A stretch of DNA of 64,000 nt, from positions 1-64,000 of the forward strand of contig NZ_JACBYW010000002.1 in the NCBI RefSeq assembly GCF_013408175.1, given 5' to 3'. Under the pieces are notes generated by a model. The model was not told the DNA's origin, ran no database searches, and saw only the letters and a list, made by a program, of their open reading frames with translations. How positions within the stretch are numbered: the stretch's first letter is position 1; each line of letters begins with the position of its first letter. Of this stretch, positions 54,203 to 63,798 are shown piece after piece. The position numbers and the translations under genes were made by a program. The stretch is from Actinopolyspora biskrensis (GTDB lineage: Bacteria > Actinomycetota > Actinomycetes > Mycobacteriales > Pseudonocardiaceae).

Positions 54203-55717
54203 ATGCATATGTCCCAGTCCCGACCGACGGGGACCGTTGGGCCTCGTGCAACGACACGTCGCCCGGAGTGCGCGGGGGAACGGGGTGGTCAACCCGCCGG
54301 GCAGGCACGAAGACCCTCCGCTGCGCGGATCACCGGCTGGGAGCGCCGCTATCGTCTCGCTGTGGCCTGCGGTGACGTGCTGGCGGCGGCCGTGTGCGTT
54401 TCCGGGGGAGCGGCGCTGCTCGAGCGCTCCTCCCCCGGCAGGGCCCTCGCCTTCGGCGGCGTGGTCACCGCAGTGCTGCTGGCCTCGTTGGTTCCGACGT
54501 GGAACTACCGCATCCTGGGGCAGGGGGCCGAGGAGTTCCGCCGGCTCGGCAGAGCGCTGCTCACGGCCGATGTGCTGCTGGCCTTCGGGGCCGTGGCCAC
54601 CGGAGTGGAACAGCTGCGCGGCTGGATATTCGGGGTGCTTCCCGCCGCGGCCCTGCTGTGCGTGGCACAGCGCTACGCGTTGCGCAAGGTGCTGCACAAC
54701 CTGAGAGCGACCGGGCACTGCTCGTTGCCCGTGATCGCGGTGGGGCACACCGAGGCGCTGGAGGACCTGATCGCCAGGACGCGGCGCGAATCGCACCTCG
54801 GGTGGCGGATACGCGCGGTGTGCACCGCGGGGAGGCAGGACACCGGTGACTCTCCCGAACGGGTCGGCTCGGTTCCCGTGGTGGGCGGGTTCGACGAGGT
54901 GGCCGAGCAGGTGCGCCGTGGCGCGTACAGAGCCGTGATGATCAGTGCGGACCGCTACTGGACCCGTCACCGTCTGCAGCGGCTGTCCTGGGAGTTGGAG
55001 GGCACCTCCACCGAGATGGTGGTGGCCCCCGTCCTCATGGACGTCGCGGGGCCCCGGGTGCACGTCTCCGAAGTGCTCGGTATGCCGCTGCTCCGGTTGA
55101 GCGAGCCCGTCTTCACCGGGCCGCGGCTGCTGGCCAAGTCCCTGATGGACAGGCTGGGGGCGTTGATTCTGCTGCTGTCGCTGTCCCCGCTGCTGCTGGT
55201 CGTCGCCACTGCGATCAAACTGGACAGCGGCGGCCCCGTGCTCTACCGGCAGCGCAGAGTCGGGCACAACGGCGAACCGTTCGTGATGCTGAAGTTCCGC
55301 ACCATGGTCGACGACGCCGAGTCCTCGCGGGAACACCTCGCGGTGGACCACGGAGCCGGCCCCCTGTTCAAGTCGCGCCGGGATCCGCGGACGACCAGGA
55401 TCGGCCCGCTGCTGCGCGGTTACTCGATGGACGAGCTTCCGCAGCTCGTCAACGTCGTGAGGGGGGAGATGTCGTTGGTCGGGCCGCGGCCCCCGCTGCC
55501 GGACGAGACGGCCTCCTACGAACCCGAAGTGCACCGGCGGTTCATGGTCCGTCCTGGGATGACCGGTCTGTGGCAGGTGAGCGGACGAAGCGACCTGTCC
55601 TGGGCCGAGAGCGTCAGGTTGGACCTGCGCTACGTGGAGAACTGGTCGTTGACCCTGGACATGATGATTCTCTGGAAGACCGTGCGGGCCGTACTGGGGA
55701 GGGAAGGCGCGTACTAG
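54203..55717 (+). CDS. Polyprenyl-phosphate sugar-1-phosphate transferase (exopolysaccharide initiation)
   Basis: About 504 residues. It starts a surface polysaccharide by moving a sugar-1-phosphate to undecaprenyl phosphate. Four hydrophobic segments and a CoA-binding-like cytoplasmic domain precede a fifth segment (LGALILLLSLSPLLLVVATAIKL) and the catalytic WbaP-type domain: GPVLYRQRRVG, FVMLKFRTM, SMDELPQLVNVVRGEMSLVGPRPP and PGMTGLWQVSGRSD. The ATG at 54203 follows GTGGAG; an ATG at 54209 is an alternative. Sugar specificity is not predictable. Confidence 0.92.
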   Translation: MHMSQSRPTGTVGPRATTRRPECAGERGGQPAGQARRPSAARITGWERRYRLAVACGDVLAAAVCVSGGAALLERSSPGRALAFGGVVTAVLLASLVPTWNYRILGQGAEEFRRLGRALLTADVLLAFGAVATGVEQLRGWIFGVLPAAALLCVAQRYALRKVLHNLRATGHCSLPVIAVGHTEALEDLIARTRRESHLGWRIRAVCTAGRQDTGDSPERVGSVPVVGGFDEVAEQVRRGAYRAVMISADRYWTRHRLQRLSWELEGTSTEMVVAPVLMDVAGPRVHVSEVLGMPLLRLSEPVFTGPRLLAKSLMDRLGALILLLSLSPLLLVVATAIKLDSGGPVLYRQRRVGHNGEPFVMLKFRTMVDDAESSREHLAVDHGAGPLFKSRRDPRTTRIGPLLRGYSMDELPQLVNVVRGEMSLVGPRPPLPDETASYEPEVHRRFMVRPGMTGLWQVSGRSDLSWAESVRLDLRYVENWSLTLDMMILWKTVRAVLGREGAY

Positions 55718-55824
55718 GTGGGCCGGCTCACAGCGGCGCTTCGCGTGGCTGGTTGCTTGGCGGAACCCCGCGGCGGTGCCGGGGCGGGTGATTGGCGCGG
55801 GAGCGGGTCGGCACGGGGCGGTGT

Positions 55825-56961
55825 TCATCGACTCGCGGGGTTCTCGAACAGTGCCCGGATCGACCGTCGGTAGCGCTCCGGAGCGAACAGCGTCTCGGCC
55901 TCCCGGCGGGCGTGCCGGGCTCTTCGCCGGGTCGTCTCCCAGTCGTCGAGCAGCGCCTCGACCCGGTCGGCGAGCGCGTGCGGATCGTCCGGAGGAACCA
56001 CCGAGCCCCTTCGCCCGCCGTCGACCGTTTCGGGCAGTCCCTGGGCGTCGGTGACGACGACCGGCCGCATCGCCAACTGCGCTTCCACCGAGGTGTTGCC
56101 GAACGGTTCCGCCCTGGAGGGCACGAGGACCATGTCGGCGGCGGCGTAGTGATCCCAGACGTCGTCGTCGAACCCGTGCGAGTGGACGACTTCCCCGAGA
56201 CGGTGCTTCCGGACCAGCTCGTCCAGCTCACGCTCGAACCACTCGTACCCCTCGAACACCGAACCGACCAGCTCCAGTGTGACCGGTCGCCCGCGCTCGC
56301 GGAGCAGCGCGACCGCGCGTATCGCCGTGTCGGTCCCCTTCCGGGGCGAGATCCTGCCCACCAGGACCAGTCGCGCGTTCCCCGGAGCCGTGGGACTGTC
56401 CTTCGGCGGGGTGGCGGGGCCGCGGACGCCGTTGCGGATCACCAGGATGCGTTCGCGGAGGCGCGGAACGGCTCCGAGCAGCGTTTCCCGCGCCGCGGTG
56501 CTGTTCGCCACCACCACGTGGCAGCACAACAGCGGCAGGGCGATCCCCACCCGCACCGGTGCCGGGACGGTGTCCTCGGCCTCGTGCACGTGCGCGATCA
56601 CGTGCCTTCCGAACAACCGGGCCAGCGGCGGCCACAACGGCACGGTGACCGTGCTCACGTAGACGGCTTCGAAGCGATGCCGGACGAGCAGGCGCAGCAT
56701 GGCAGGCAGCGCGCGGAGGCAGTCGCGCAGCAGCCTGAGCAGGCCGAGGGGGCGAAGCGCGCTTTTGCGCAGCACCGGGGTGGGGCAGCGCAGCACCCGA
56801 GCCCCGCGGGAGCGCAGGAGTGGTACCAGCGGTCCGTCCGCGGGCAGGGCGACCAGCACTTCCCGGCCGCTGTCCGTCAGCGCTCGCACGGATTCGAGAA
56901 ACACGCGATCGGAGCCGTACAGCTCCGCGGAGGGATGGACGAACAGCACTGGACGGGTCAC
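55825..56961 (-). CDS. Glycosyltransferase family 4 protein
   Basis: About 378 residues from the GTG at 56961, which follows GAGGAG. GT-B fold: the N-terminal domain begins PVLFVHPSAELYGSDRVFLE and the C-terminal donor domain has LVLVGRISPRKGTDTAIRAVALL and the nucleotide-sugar motif VPSRAEPFGNTSVEAQLAMRPVVVTDAQGLPE, with the E-x7-E pair. It probably adds a sugar to the lipid-linked repeat unit. The very long frame continuing upstream to 58182 is the shadow of the next gene. It follows the polymerase-like gene on the same strand. Confidence 0.92.
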   Translation of the reverse strand: MTRPVLFVHPSAELYGSDRVFLESVRALTDSGREVLVALPADGPLVPLLRSRGARVLRCPTPVLRKSALRPLGLLRLLRDCLRALPAMLRLLVRHRFEAVYVSTVTVPLWPPLARLFGRHVIAHVHEAEDTVPAPVRVGIALPLLCCHVVVANSTAARETLLGAVPRLRERILVIRNGVRGPATPPKDSPTAPGNARLVLVGRISPRKGTDTAIRAVALLRERGRPVTLELVGSVFEGYEWFERELDELVRKHRLGEVVHSHGFDDDVWDHYAAADMVLVPSRAEPFGNTSVEAQLAMRPVVVTDAQGLPETVDGGRRGSVVPPDDPHALADRVEALLDDWETTRRRARHARREAETLFAPERYRRSIRALFENPASR

Positions 56962-57053
56962 GATGCTCCTCACAGGGGTCTCCGGTGCTTCCGCCCGCAC
57001 CGGATGAACGGGGGCTTCCGCACTTGCCGTCTTGTCGCTCCGACCCGTGGCCG

Positions 57054-58379
57054 CTAGGCGAGGCGTTCCCCTCCGCGCGGTCCCGGCGGAGGGCCGTGCC
57101 GGCTCCCCGGGGCGAACTCCCGTTCGCGGTCCGGGGGCCGGATCAGCTCGGACCAGGCGGCGAGGACGAACAGCCACACCGCGGCCACGTTGGAGGGAGC
57201 GCCGAGGGATTCGGTGAACATCGAGTTCGCCAGCATCCCCAGCAGCACCGCGTAGACGAGGATGCGGTCCTGCCTGGGCTCGGGGGAGCTGCGCGCGGCT
57301 CGGGCCGTGTTCAGCAGGATGCCGACGATCAGGGCGGACCAGACGGTCAGGCCGAGCAGCCCGGAGTTCACCATCAGGTTGATCACGGCGTTGTGCCCAC
57401 CGCCGAGCCCCATCTCGTCCAGGAACAGGCCGCGGGTGGCGCTCTGGCCGTGACCGTACAGCGGTCGCTCGGAGAACTCCTCGAGGGCGTGGCCCCACAG
57501 TTCCGTACGCGAGTTGAGCGTGAACAGCCTGGACATCGAGTGCCCACGGGTGAAGAAGGCCGTGATCAACGGGGTGGCGGCGAGTCCGACGGCCAGCAGG
57601 CCCACCGACAGGAACGCGGTGATCTCGAGTCTGCGGGTGCCGCGCCATCTGACCCACAGGGCGGTCAGTGAACCGACCAGGGCTCCGAGGGCGGCGCCAC
57701 GGGTGTTGGTGGCCACCAGACCGACGGTGCAGATCAGCAGCATGCCGAGGTACACCGGCAACGGCCAGCTCGGCCCCTCGTGGGTGTTGCGCCTGCCGAG
57801 CACGTAGCCGACCAGCACGACGACCGCTATGGCCAGGAACTGGCCCGCCGTCACGGGATGCAGGTACAGCCAGGTGAAGCGTTCGGCCTGGCTCTCCCGG
57901 CGGGGGAACGGGACGAGCGCGCCGAACACCACCGAGACGGAGACGAGAACGCCGTAGGCGTGCGCGAAAGCGTGCATCGTCGCCCGCCCCGAGTGACCTA
58001 CCACCGATCGGGTGACGGCCAGCAGCACCACCATCTGCCATGAACGGACCAGAGCCATCTCGAAGTAGGGCGAGTACATTGTGGATAACCACAGTGTCGC
58101 TACGTAGGCGTAGGCCGTGAGCGTCACCCAGTGCGCCGTGTGCAGTCGAGGGGCCGGACGGAAGTGGACGAACAGCCAGCACGCCACGGCCGCGTAAGCG
58201 GCGATCTCCAACAGCACGAACACGTCCGGGTGCCCCGAGACGGACTGGTCCTGATCACGGAGTCGGAACTTGTACTCGCTGGCCACGATCAGCGCCAGCA
58301 GACAAGCCGTCAGCGCCCGCGTGTCGGAGTTCGCGCGGAGATCGGGCGAGTCGGTCGGAAAGCGGCGGTGGTCGAGCAC
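57054..58379 (-). CDS. O-antigen ligase/polymerase-like membrane protein
   Basis: About 441 residues with 10 to 12 hydrophobic segments, from the GTG at 58379 after GAAGGG. The conserved Wzy/WaaL-type region is the loop from ATNTRGAALGALVGSLTAL to FTLNSRTELWGHALEEFSERPLYGHGQSATR and GGGHNAVINLMVNSGLLGL. It may polymerise or ligate the repeat units. The frame upstream to 58499 is poor in hydrophobic sequence and is not used. It is likely co-transcribed with the GT4 gene 92 bases on. Confidence 0.87.
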   Translation of the reverse strand: MLDHRRFPTDSPDLRANSDTRALTACLLALIVASEYKFRLRDQDQSVSGHPDVFVLLEIAAYAAVACWLFVHFRPAPRLHTAHWVTLTAYAYVATLWLSTMYSPYFEMALVRSWQMVVLLAVTRSVVGHSGRATMHAFAHAYGVLVSVSVVFGALVPFPRRESQAERFTWLYLHPVTAGQFLAIAVVVLVGYVLGRRNTHEGPSWPLPVYLGMLLICTVGLVATNTRGAALGALVGSLTALWVRWRGTRRLEITAFLSVGLLAVGLAATPLITAFFTRGHSMSRLFTLNSRTELWGHALEEFSERPLYGHGQSATRGLFLDEMGLGGGHNAVINLMVNSGLLGLTVWSALIVGILLNTARAARSSPEPRQDRILVYAVLLGMLANSMFTESLGAPSNVAAVWLFVLAAWSELIRPPDREREFAPGSRHGPPPGPRGGERLA

Positions 58380-58513
58380 GGAGACCCTTCGCGGAAAGTT
58401 TCGGTGACCGCGGAGCGGACGAAATCTCGTAACGAATCGATACCGGGAGCTTATACGGCGGGTTCGTCGATCCGCACCATTGATCGGCGGCAAGGCCACG
58501 GGATTGGACGGCG

Positions 58514-59716
58514 ATGCGCGTAGCGATGCTCGGAACGCGGGGAGTGCCCGCGAGGTACGGAGGTTTCGAAACCTGTGTCGAGGAGGTGGGCAGGCGTCTG
58601 GCCCGCATGGGGCACGAGGTGACGGTGTACTGCAGGGACGGCGAGGCGGGGCACACCCCCGAGCACCTCGGGATGCGGCTGGTGCGCTTGCCCGCCCTGC
58701 GGCGGAAATCCCTGGAGACGCTGAGTCACACCGCCCTCTCGGCGGGACACGCCGTGCGGGAGCGCCCGGACGTCGCGCTGGTGTTCAACGCGGCGAACTC
58801 GCCGTTCCTGCCCCTGCTGCGGGCCCGTGGAATCCCGGTGGCGACACATGTGGACGGCCTCGAATGGAAGCGGGCGAAATGGGGGAAACTGGGAGCGCGC
58901 TACTACCGTACCGCGGAATCACTGGCCGTGCGCTGGTCCGACGCGTTGATCTCCGATTCGCGCGGGATCCAGAATTACTACGCGGATCGCTTCGGCGTGA
59001 AAAGCGACTACATTCCCTACGGAGCCCCCGTGCTGGACACCGTCGGGGCCGACGGTTTGGCGGAATACGGTTTACGCGCCGGTGAGTACCACTTGATGGT
59101 GGCTCGTTTCGAGCCGGAGAACCACATCGACCTCGCGGTGGCCGGATACCTCAGGAGCGGGGCACGGCATCCCCTGGTCGTCGTCGGCACGGCCCCTTAC
59201 TCGGGCGCTTACACCACCAGGGTGCGGAAGCTGGCCGACAGCGGCAGCGGTGTCCGGTTGGTGGGCGCGGTGTGGGACCAGCGAGTCCTGAACCAGCTCT
59301 ACGCCAACGCTCTGACCTATGTGCACGGCCATTCCGTCGGCGGGACCAACCCGTCGCTGCTGCGTGCCATGGGAGCGGCCACCTCCGTGTCCGCTTTCGA
59401 CGTGGGGTTCAACCGGGAGGTGCTGGGGCCTCACGGGGCGTACTTCACCGACGCGGAGACGTTGGCCGCGTGCTTCGACCGGGCCGAGGAACGTCCCCAG
59501 GACACCTTGGACCGTGGTCGCGCCCAGGTGGCGGAGCTGACCGAGCACTACGACTGGGATGTCGTGGCGCGTGGTTATGCCGAGTTGGCGGAGAGATTGT
59601 GCTCCTCCGGAACTTCCTCCGGAGGTGGGAACGCGTCGCGGTCGCTCGTGTTCTCGGATCGGCGTGCGGGCGGTGTGCGGCGGTGGATACGGAACAAAGG
59701 GGTCAGGAGGCGGTGA
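58514..59716 (+). CDS. Glycosyltransferase (DUF1972/GT4 type, rhamnosyltransferase-like)
   Basis: 400 residues. The N-terminal signature MRVAMLGTRGVPARYGGFETCVEEVGRRLA is that of the DUF1972 glycosyltransferases, many of which transfer rhamnose. The acceptor-side VATHVDGLEWKRAKWGKL and a C-terminal YVHGHSVGGTNPSLLRAMG donor motif follow. The last 35 residues are basic and variable. A TTATAC hexamer near 58451 may be the promoter. The next gene starts two bases after its stop, so expression is coupled. Confidence 0.92.
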   Translation: MRVAMLGTRGVPARYGGFETCVEEVGRRLARMGHEVTVYCRDGEAGHTPEHLGMRLVRLPALRRKSLETLSHTALSAGHAVRERPDVALVFNAANSPFLPLLRARGIPVATHVDGLEWKRAKWGKLGARYYRTAESLAVRWSDALISDSRGIQNYYADRFGVKSDYIPYGAPVLDTVGADGLAEYGLRAGEYHLMVARFEPENHIDLAVAGYLRSGARHPLVVVGTAPYSGAYTTRVRKLADSGSGVRLVGAVWDQRVLNQLYANALTYVHGHSVGGTNPSLLRAMGAATSVSAFDVGFNREVLGPHGAYFTDAETLAACFDRAEERPQDTLDRGRAQVAELTEHYDWDVVARGYAELAERLCSSGTSSGGGNASRSLVFSDRRAGGVRRWIRNKGVRRR

Positions 59717-59717
59717 A

Positions 59718-61379
59718 ATGTTGAGTCGAAGCCGAAGAATCGGCGCGGCTCTGGTCGGGAGCACTCTGCTCGGAGCGCTGATGGCTCCCACCGCGGGAGC
59801 GGCCGATTCGCGGCCCGAAACGGTGACGGCGGGCGCGCTGCCGACTCCGCAGACGGACGGGATCGTGCTGTCGGTGGAGATCGTCGGGAACACCGTCTAC
59901 GCCGGTGGCCATTTCGACAAGGCCCGCCCGGCCGGTGCGCCCGCTGGGGGCGCCGGGGAGGTCCCCAGGGACAACCTGATGGCCTTCGACCTGCGCACCG
60001 GGGAGTTGTTGCCGTGGTCACCCTCGGTGACCGCCACGGAATTCGAGTCGAGTACCGATCCGGGGCCGCTGTGCGACTCGGTCGGCACCGACCGCTGGAG
60101 ATGCGACACCGTGTTCGACGTGACCGCGGGACCGGCGGGCGACAGGATCTACGTCGGTGGTGACTTCGACAGGATCGACGGCAGGTGGCGTTCCAGGGTC
60201 GCCGCCTTCGGCACGGCCGAGCGCGCTCTGGTGAGCGATTTCGACCCGCGGGTGCGGGGACGGGTGCGTGCGCTCTCTGCCACCGCGGAGAGCGTGTACC
60301 TGGGAGGGGCCTTCGACGGGGTCGACGGTGCCGACCGGAGCAGGCTCGCGGCCGTGTCCTCCACGGGAGAACTGCTTCCGTGGGCTCCGACGGCCGATGC
60401 CACTGTGCACAGCGTGCTCGCCGTCCCGCAGCGGAGCAGGGTGCTCGTCGGCGGGGCCTTCGACAGGGTCAACGGGCAGCGGCGGGCCGCGCTGTCGGCT
60501 GTCGACTCCGCTTCGGGGGAGAACGTCTCCTGGCAGTGGCAGGCGCCGTCCACCGACGACGTGGTCACCGACATCGACACGGACGGTCGGGGCACGGCCT
60601 ACTTCGGCTCGTACAACTGGGAGGGGTTCAACCCCAGGTTCGAGGGCCGCGGGGCGGTGCGGATCGACAGCGGTTCCACCGTCTGGATGGACGGTTGCTA
60701 CGGGGACACCCAGTCGGTCGCCGTGGCGGCGGGTGTGGTCTACGCCGCCTCGCACACGCATGCCTGTGCCGCGCTGGAAGCCATCCCCGAGGACGGTTCG
60801 ATCGACTACCAGCGGTTGACGGCGGAAACGACGGAAGCCACGGGCACCTCGCCGCGCGATGTGAACCACGTGGGCGAGGGAGATCCCGTCCCGGAGCTGT
60901 TGCCGTGGTTGCCGAACACCAACGGCGGCCCGCAGGAGAGTCCGTGGAAGAACGGCACCTGGGCCGTCGACGCGAACTCGGAGTACGTCGTGGTCGGCGG
61001 TGAGTTCACCACCGTCAACGGTGAGCCGCAGCAGTCCCTGACCCGGTTCGCGGCCCGCTCGGTGCCGGAGGCGGTCCACAACGGCCCGCAGGTTCCGTTC
61101 CGGGCCCCGCAGGTGCAACGGGACCGGGCCACCGGTGAGGTCTCGATCGAGTGGCGGGGAACCTGGGACGCGCAGAACAGCTCGATCCGTTACGAGGTGA
61201 TACGGGTCGGAAGGTCGGAACCGGTCCACGCGGTGACCAGGGAATCGTGGCCCTGGCAGATCCCGACGATGCGGTTCACGGACACGCAGGCCCCGGCGGG
61301 GGACACGGAGTACTGGATTCGGGCCGTGGACTCCGACGGGGCCTCCATAGGCTCCCCGCGGGGCAGCACCGGCTGGTGA
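59718..61379 (+). CDS. Secreted propeller-like repeat protein with fibronectin-III-like tail
   Basis: About 553 residues. A signal peptide (SRSRRIGAALVGSTLLGALMAPTAGA) precedes repeated strands of the form VYxGGxFDxVDG: YAGGHFD, YVGGDFDRIDG, YLGGAFDGVDG, LVGGAFDRVNG and VVGGEFTTVNG, spaced about 45 to 60 residues, as in propeller-like proteins. Two Cys residues flank a loop near residue 120. The C-terminal 95 residues (RAPQVQRDRATGEVSIEWRGTWD to TEYWIRAVDSDG) look like a fibronectin-III domain. AGGAGG at 59705-59710 is its ribosome-binding site. Its coupling to the glycosyltransferase suggests a surface or polysaccharide-binding role; this is inferred. Confidence 0.8.
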   Translation: MLSRSRRIGAALVGSTLLGALMAPTAGAADSRPETVTAGALPTPQTDGIVLSVEIVGNTVYAGGHFDKARPAGAPAGGAGEVPRDNLMAFDLRTGELLPWSPSVTATEFESSTDPGPLCDSVGTDRWRCDTVFDVTAGPAGDRIYVGGDFDRIDGRWRSRVAAFGTAERALVSDFDPRVRGRVRALSATAESVYLGGAFDGVDGADRSRLAAVSSTGELLPWAPTADATVHSVLAVPQRSRVLVGGAFDRVNGQRRAALSAVDSASGENVSWQWQAPSTDDVVTDIDTDGRGTAYFGSYNWEGFNPRFEGRGAVRIDSGSTVWMDGCYGDTQSVAVAAGVVYAASHTHACAALEAIPEDGSIDYQRLTAETTEATGTSPRDVNHVGEGDPVPELLPWLPNTNGGPQESPWKNGTWAVDANSEYVVVGGEFTTVNGEPQQSLTRFAARSVPEAVHNGPQVPFRAPQVQRDRATGEVSIEWRGTWDAQNSSIRYEVIRVGRSEPVHAVTRESWPWQIPTMRFTDTQAPAGDTEYWIRAVDSDGASIGSPRGSTGW

Positions 61380-61389
61380 TCCGGCGCGG

Positions 61390-61439
61390 GGCCTGAAGCG
61401 GCCGGAAACGACCGGAACACCGGCCGGCTGCTTCGGGCC
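61390..61439. terminator. Bidirectional terminator between two secreted-protein genes
   Basis: A 16-pair stem (61390-61405 with 61424-61439, two G-U pairs on the plus-strand RNA) with an 18-base loop lies between the convergent propeller and beta-helix genes. Confidence 0.7.
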
Positions 61440-61500
61440 CGACGGGCACGGCCCACCGATGCCTCCCCGCCGTGTTGACGACGGGGGAGAGCGGAGAACC

Positions 61501-63303
61501 TCAATCAGGGGTGCCGGTCCGCACGAGGATTCCCGCATCGGGGTGCTCGTCCGGGGGGACACCGAGTTCCTCGGTCACCTCGCCGGGGATCGGACGCCCC
61601 GCCCCTGTTCCCGGGGCGCCCGGTCGGAGCCGGTAGTCGCCCTCGCCCGGATCCCGGAAGGGCGTCCCGGACGCGCGCACGACGGCGCTGTGCCTGCCCT
61701 GCCCGGTTTCCGCGGTCAGCTCGGACAGCGTCTCGAACCGTTCCGAACGTCCGGAACCGAGGTATCGATCCACCAGGTGAGGCTCCCCGTCCCGGACGTA
61801 GACGTTCCCGTCGCTGCGGGTGACGAATCCCGGCGTGGGCACGTCCTCCGGTTTGTGGTTCTTCGCGGTGGCGAAGGGACGCCCCGCGGCGGTGCCGGCG
61901 AAGTGGTTGTTCACCAGCTCGGTCTCGGCGGTGATCCAGCTCAGGCCGAGCCGGTCGCTGTACGGATCGGACTCGGGGGAGCGCACGTCGTTGTACAGTC
62001 CGACGGCCCCTCGGTTGCCGAGGAAGGTGTTGTGGAAAACGCGTACCCGGTCGGCGCTCGATATCTTCACCCCGAGCCCCCGGTTCTCGGCGATCAGGTT
62101 CGAGGCGATCAGAGCATCCGAGGAGACCTCGTAGAACAGGCCGTGCTTGACGTTGCCTCGCGTGGTGTTGCCCAGGACCGCGGCGTTCGTGCAGCCCAGA
62201 TCGCACCACCAGCCCGCCCCGGTGTTGTCGACGAAGGAGTTCCGCCGGACCACCGGTCGCGCGGTACGGGTGATCTTGACGCCCGCGGCTCCGATGGCGG
62301 GCCCGCTCAGGGCGAAGTGCTCGCGATTGTTGCGGGTCACGAGATTCCCGCTCATCCGTATCCCGTCCGCCCTGTTGGCCATCATCCCCACGAGCCCGTT
62401 GTCGCTGAAGACGTTGTCGACGACCCTCGCGCCGGGGGCGAACACGGCAGCGCCGCTGGATGCCGCCCAGGAGAAGGCGTTGTTCTCCAGGGTGACCTTC
62501 GCGGAGTTGACCACGACCATGGCTCCCTCGCGGCCGTACTCCTGCCGCGAGGCGTAGTGGGCCACGCCGATCCCGCGCAGGCTGCTCCCAGCCGCGCGCG
62601 GCCCGTCGAACTGGAGCAGCCAGGAACGGGCGGCGGCCTCGACCGTCCTCCCCTCCGGGTCGTTGCCGATCAGCAGTGTTTCCTCGTCCGGGTCGACGAA
62701 GAAGGTCCCCTCCGTCACAGCCGCACGCTCGGCCACCTGGCGCAGCGGTTCACCGTCGAGGAAAACCATGTCGGCAAGCCCGGCGTTCGGGTGTCGCGGA
62801 TCGATGATCTCCGGGATGAAGCAGTCCCTGCAGAAGTCCGGACTCCAGCCGTCGTGCATCCAGCCCCGACCCGTGCGCTCCCAGGCGTCGACGACTTCGC
62901 TGCCCTTCAGCCAGACCCGTTCACCGGGATAGGACCTGATGTGCAGTCTTTTGCGGACCACCCCGATGCTCTCCCGGTAGGTTCCGGAGCGCAGCACGAT
63001 CGTCGCCGCCGGACTCGCCGTGCGCACGGCCTCACCCAGCGTGCGCAGCGGGTCGGAGCGGGTTCCCCGCGCGCCGTCGGTGCCGGAGGTGGAGACGAAG
63101 AGCGCCCCCTCCGGGGCCGGCGGACCCGTGCCGGGAACTTCCGGCAGCGGCGGCGCCCCGGACGGACGCGTCCGCGTGGTCGTGGATCCCGAGTCGTGCT
63201 GCACCCAGGTCCCGGAGACGAGCACAGCGGCGCAGACGACGAGGACCCCCAGCACACGTGCACCGCGTCGATGACCACCGGAAGGGGGTGTTCGCCCGAA
63301 CAT
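61501..63303 (-). CDS. Secreted right-handed parallel beta-helix protein
   Basis: 600 residues. A basic N-terminus and one hydrophobic segment (VLGVLVVCAAVLVSGTWV) act as signal or anchor, then a Pro/Ser/Thr linker. From residue 70 (LFVSTSGTDGARGTRSDPLRTLGEAV) it follows the pectate-lyase-like/DUF1565 pattern, then many short Asn-rich turns (ENNAFSW, RNNREHF, RRNSFVDNTG, VFHNTFLGNRGAVGLYND) characteristic of parallel beta-helices. Such proteins are often polysaccharide lyases, epimerases or binding proteins. I cannot identify catalytic residues. It lies 72 bases after the cytidylyltransferase gene on the same strand. Confidence 0.85.
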   Translation of the reverse strand: MFGRTPPSGGHRRGARVLGVLVVCAAVLVSGTWVQHDSGSTTTRTRPSGAPPLPEVPGTGPPAPEGALFVSTSGTDGARGTRSDPLRTLGEAVRTASPAATIVLRSGTYRESIGVVRKRLHIRSYPGERVWLKGSEVVDAWERTGRGWMHDGWSPDFCRDCFIPEIIDPRHPNAGLADMVFLDGEPLRQVAERAAVTEGTFFVDPDEETLLIGNDPEGRTVEAAARSWLLQFDGPRAAGSSLRGIGVAHYASRQEYGREGAMVVVNSAKVTLENNAFSWAASSGAAVFAPGARVVDNVFSDNGLVGMMANRADGIRMSGNLVTRNNREHFALSGPAIGAAGVKITRTARPVVRRNSFVDNTGAGWWCDLGCTNAAVLGNTTRGNVKHGLFYEVSSDALIASNLIAENRGLGVKISSADRVRVFHNTFLGNRGAVGLYNDVRSPESDPYSDRLGLSWITAETELVNNHFAGTAAGRPFATAKNHKPEDVPTPGFVTRSDGNVYVRDGEPHLVDRYLGSGRSERFETLSELTAETGQGRHSAVVRASGTPFRDPGEGDYRLRPGAPGTGAGRPIPGEVTEELGVPPDEHPDAGILVRTGTPD

Positions 63304-63375
63304 ACGATTCCACCGTTTCGTCTTCTCGGTGTCCGGTGTGGTCCCCGCGTTCGCAGCGGATCGGACGCTTCTGGG

Positions 63376-63798
63376 TCATTCCGACACGGACAACCTGGTG
63401 CGAAGCAGCGTGGTCGACACGTGCCCCGTGTAGGGAAAGTACACGATTCCGACGCCGACGCTTTCGAGCTTGGACTCCATCTCGCGCGCGCGTTCCGTCC
63501 CCCTCCAGTCGTCGCCCTTGAACAGCACGTGGAATCCGACCCGTTGCCAGGTGAGGTACTTGTCGACGTGCGGATCGGCGATGGCCTGGTCGACGTACCT
63601 GATGCTGGACACGATCTCCAGCCGCTGGTCGAACGGGATCACGGGGTGTTTGGCCTTCGCGCTCAGCACCACTTCGTCGGTGGCCACTCCGGCTACGAGC
63701 AGGTCGCACTCCGAGCGGGCGCGTTCGAGGACCCGCAGGTGCCCTATGTGGAACATGTCGTAGGCACCGGGCGCGTAGCCGACAACGGGCCTGCTCAC
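63376..63798 (-). CDS. TagD-like glycerol-3-phosphate cytidylyltransferase-family protein
   Basis: About 140 residues, the normal size of TagD-type nucleotidyltransferases. The nucleotide site HIGH is in GAYDMFHIGHLRVLERA, the RYVDQAI segment follows, and the VSTTLLRTRL C-terminus corresponds to the ISTT signature. These enzymes make CDP-glycerol or similar activated alcohols for teichoic-type or glycan precursors. The GTG at 63798 overlaps the previous gene's stop by four bases (GTGA) and is preceded by GGGGGAGA; the frame to 63945 belongs to that upstream gene. Confidence 0.9.
   Translation of the reverse strand: MSRPVVGYAPGAYDMFHIGHLRVLERARSECDLLVAGVATDEVVLSAKAKHPVIPFDQRLEIVSSIRYVDQAIADPHVDKYLTWQRVGFHVLFKGDDWRGTERAREMESKLESVGVGIVYFPYTGHVSTTLLRTRLSVSE

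Noticed and set aside
56962-58182. N-terminal extension of the GT4 gene to 785 residues
   Set aside because: The extra part is Arg/Pro-rich and overlaps the membrane protein gene on the same strand in another frame; a GTG with GAGGAG fixes the start at 56961.
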